Origin: Candidatus Zymogenus sp.
GTDB lineage: Bacteria; Desulfobacterota; Zymogenia; Zymogenales; Zymogenaceae
DNA: 5,728 nucleotides
Reading direction: 5' to 3'
Assembly: GCA_030613285.1 (NCBI GenBank)
Contig: JAUWME010000175.1
Span: 1 to 5,728, forward strand
Shown piece after piece: positions 5,324 through 5,728 of this stretch. Within the stretch, counting starts at the first letter, position 1; each line of letters begins with the position of its first letter. A program made the translations under genes and the position numbers. The notes under the pieces are model-generated. The model was not told the DNA's origin. It saw nothing but the letters and a program-made list of their open reading frames with translations, and made no database searches.

Positions 5324-5728
5324 ATGAAAAGTCAAGACAAACACTCAAATATAATAAAGGCCGCAATTAAAGTATTCGCAAAAAATGGTTTTTATAACTC
5401 CCGCGTGTCTGAAATTGCAAAAGAGGCGCAGGTGGCAGATGGTACCGTTTATCTCTACTTCAAAAACAAAGACGACATATTAATATCACTTTTTGAAGAA
5501 GAGATGGATAAAATCATAAAGAACATGAAAGAGAACATGAAAAAGGAAGATAACCCCGTTGATAAGATTAGACGGTTTGCACAAATTCATTTAGGAATGG
5601 TCAGAGAGAACAGAAACCTTGCGGAAGTTATTCAGGTGGAGCTACGGCAAAGCTCAAAGTTTATGCGGGAGTACAAAAACAGGAAGTTTATTGAGTATCT
5701 AAATATCATTTCCAAAATAATCCAAGAG
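5324..5728 (+). CDS. TetR/AcrR-family regulator, FadR-like (N-terminal 135 residues, cut by window end)
   Basis: This is a DNA-binding repressor, probably of fatty-acid degradation genes. Residues 1-55 are a TetR helix-turn-helix: IIKAAIKVFAKNGFYNSRVSEIAKEAQVADGTVYLYFKNKDDILISLFEEEM, with recognition-helix region VADGTVYLYFKNK. The ligand-domain portion contains NRNLAEVIQVELRQSSKFM and FIEYLNIISKIIQE. This ELRQS block and the VADGTVYLYFKNK wording are typical of the FadR (YsiA) type that responds to long-chain acyl-CoA. The frame is open to the last base, so about a third of a normal TetR protein is missing. The ATG at 5324 has AAAGGAAG at 5306-5313 as ribosome-binding site. A perfect FadR-type operator lies 195 bp upstream at the predicted promoter, supporting both subfamily and autoregulation. 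Acyl-CoA dehydrogenase, ETF or acyl-CoA ligase genes would be expected to the right or elsewhere in the regulon. Confidence 0.92.
   Translation, partial: MKSQDKHSNIIKAAIKVFAKNGFYNSRVSEIAKEAQVADGTVYLYFKNKDDILISLFEEEMDKIIKNMKENMKKEDNPVDKIRRFAQIHLGMVRENRNLAEVIQVELRQSSKFMREYKNRKFIEYLNIISKIIQE

Overview
The window looks like a moderately AT-rich chromosome segment of an anaerobic or syntrophic bacterium, most plausibly a deltaproteobacterium (Desulfobacterota) or a relative. This is inferred from the combination of a tungstate importer under a molybdenum/tungsten-cofactor riboswitch, a FadR-type TetR regulator of fatty-acid metabolism, and a bacterial histone-deacetylase-like enzyme. No marker gene is present, so the taxonomy is tentative. 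There are no mobile elements, tRNAs, rRNAs or CRISPR arrays.

Layout, left to right. (1) Positions 1-472, minus strand: 5' part of tupA, the periplasmic tungstate-binding protein of an ABC importer. (2) Positions 473-966 have no gene but are full of regulation. On the minus strand, in order of transcription, there is a TTGACA-17-TAACAT promoter (777-805), a Moco/Tuco riboswitch aptamer (603-755), a small hairpin (585-598) and a terminator (554-579). One strand of an aptamer helix can also pair with the terminator arm, which gives a complete model for switching tupA off when cofactor is plentiful. Between this promoter and the next gene are two dyads and five copies of GTTGAG. (3) Positions 967-1914, plus: a metallophosphoesterase with an unusual last metal motif. 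(4) Positions 2054-2242 and 2271-2990, plus: a 62-residue zinc-ribbon protein followed 28 bp later by a UbiE-like SAM methyltransferase. (5) Positions 3060-3557, minus: a small exported protein I do not recognise. (6) Positions 3699-4835, minus: an AcuC/HDAC-superfamily deacetylase. (7) Positions 4836-5323 have no gene. They hold the deacetylase promoter (4881-4908), a TTGAC-N7-GTCAA dyad, a TTGACA promoter facing right (5076-5104), a perfect FadR-type operator (5112-5129) and a G-rich leader. (8) Positions 5324-5728, plus: N-terminal 135 residues of a FadR-like TetR regulator, cut by the window edge.

Two regulatory circuits can be read directly. The first is cofactor feedback on tungstate uptake. 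The second is probable autoregulation of the FadR-like repressor through an operator at its own transcription start, relieved by long-chain acyl-CoA if it behaves like Bacillus FadR. The deacetylase diverges from the regulator, and in other bacteria AcuC-type enzymes act on acyl-CoA synthetases, so a link to acyl-CoA metabolism is reasonable but inferred. The middle genes (phosphoesterase, zinc ribbon, methyltransferase, exported protein) have no evident pathway in common.
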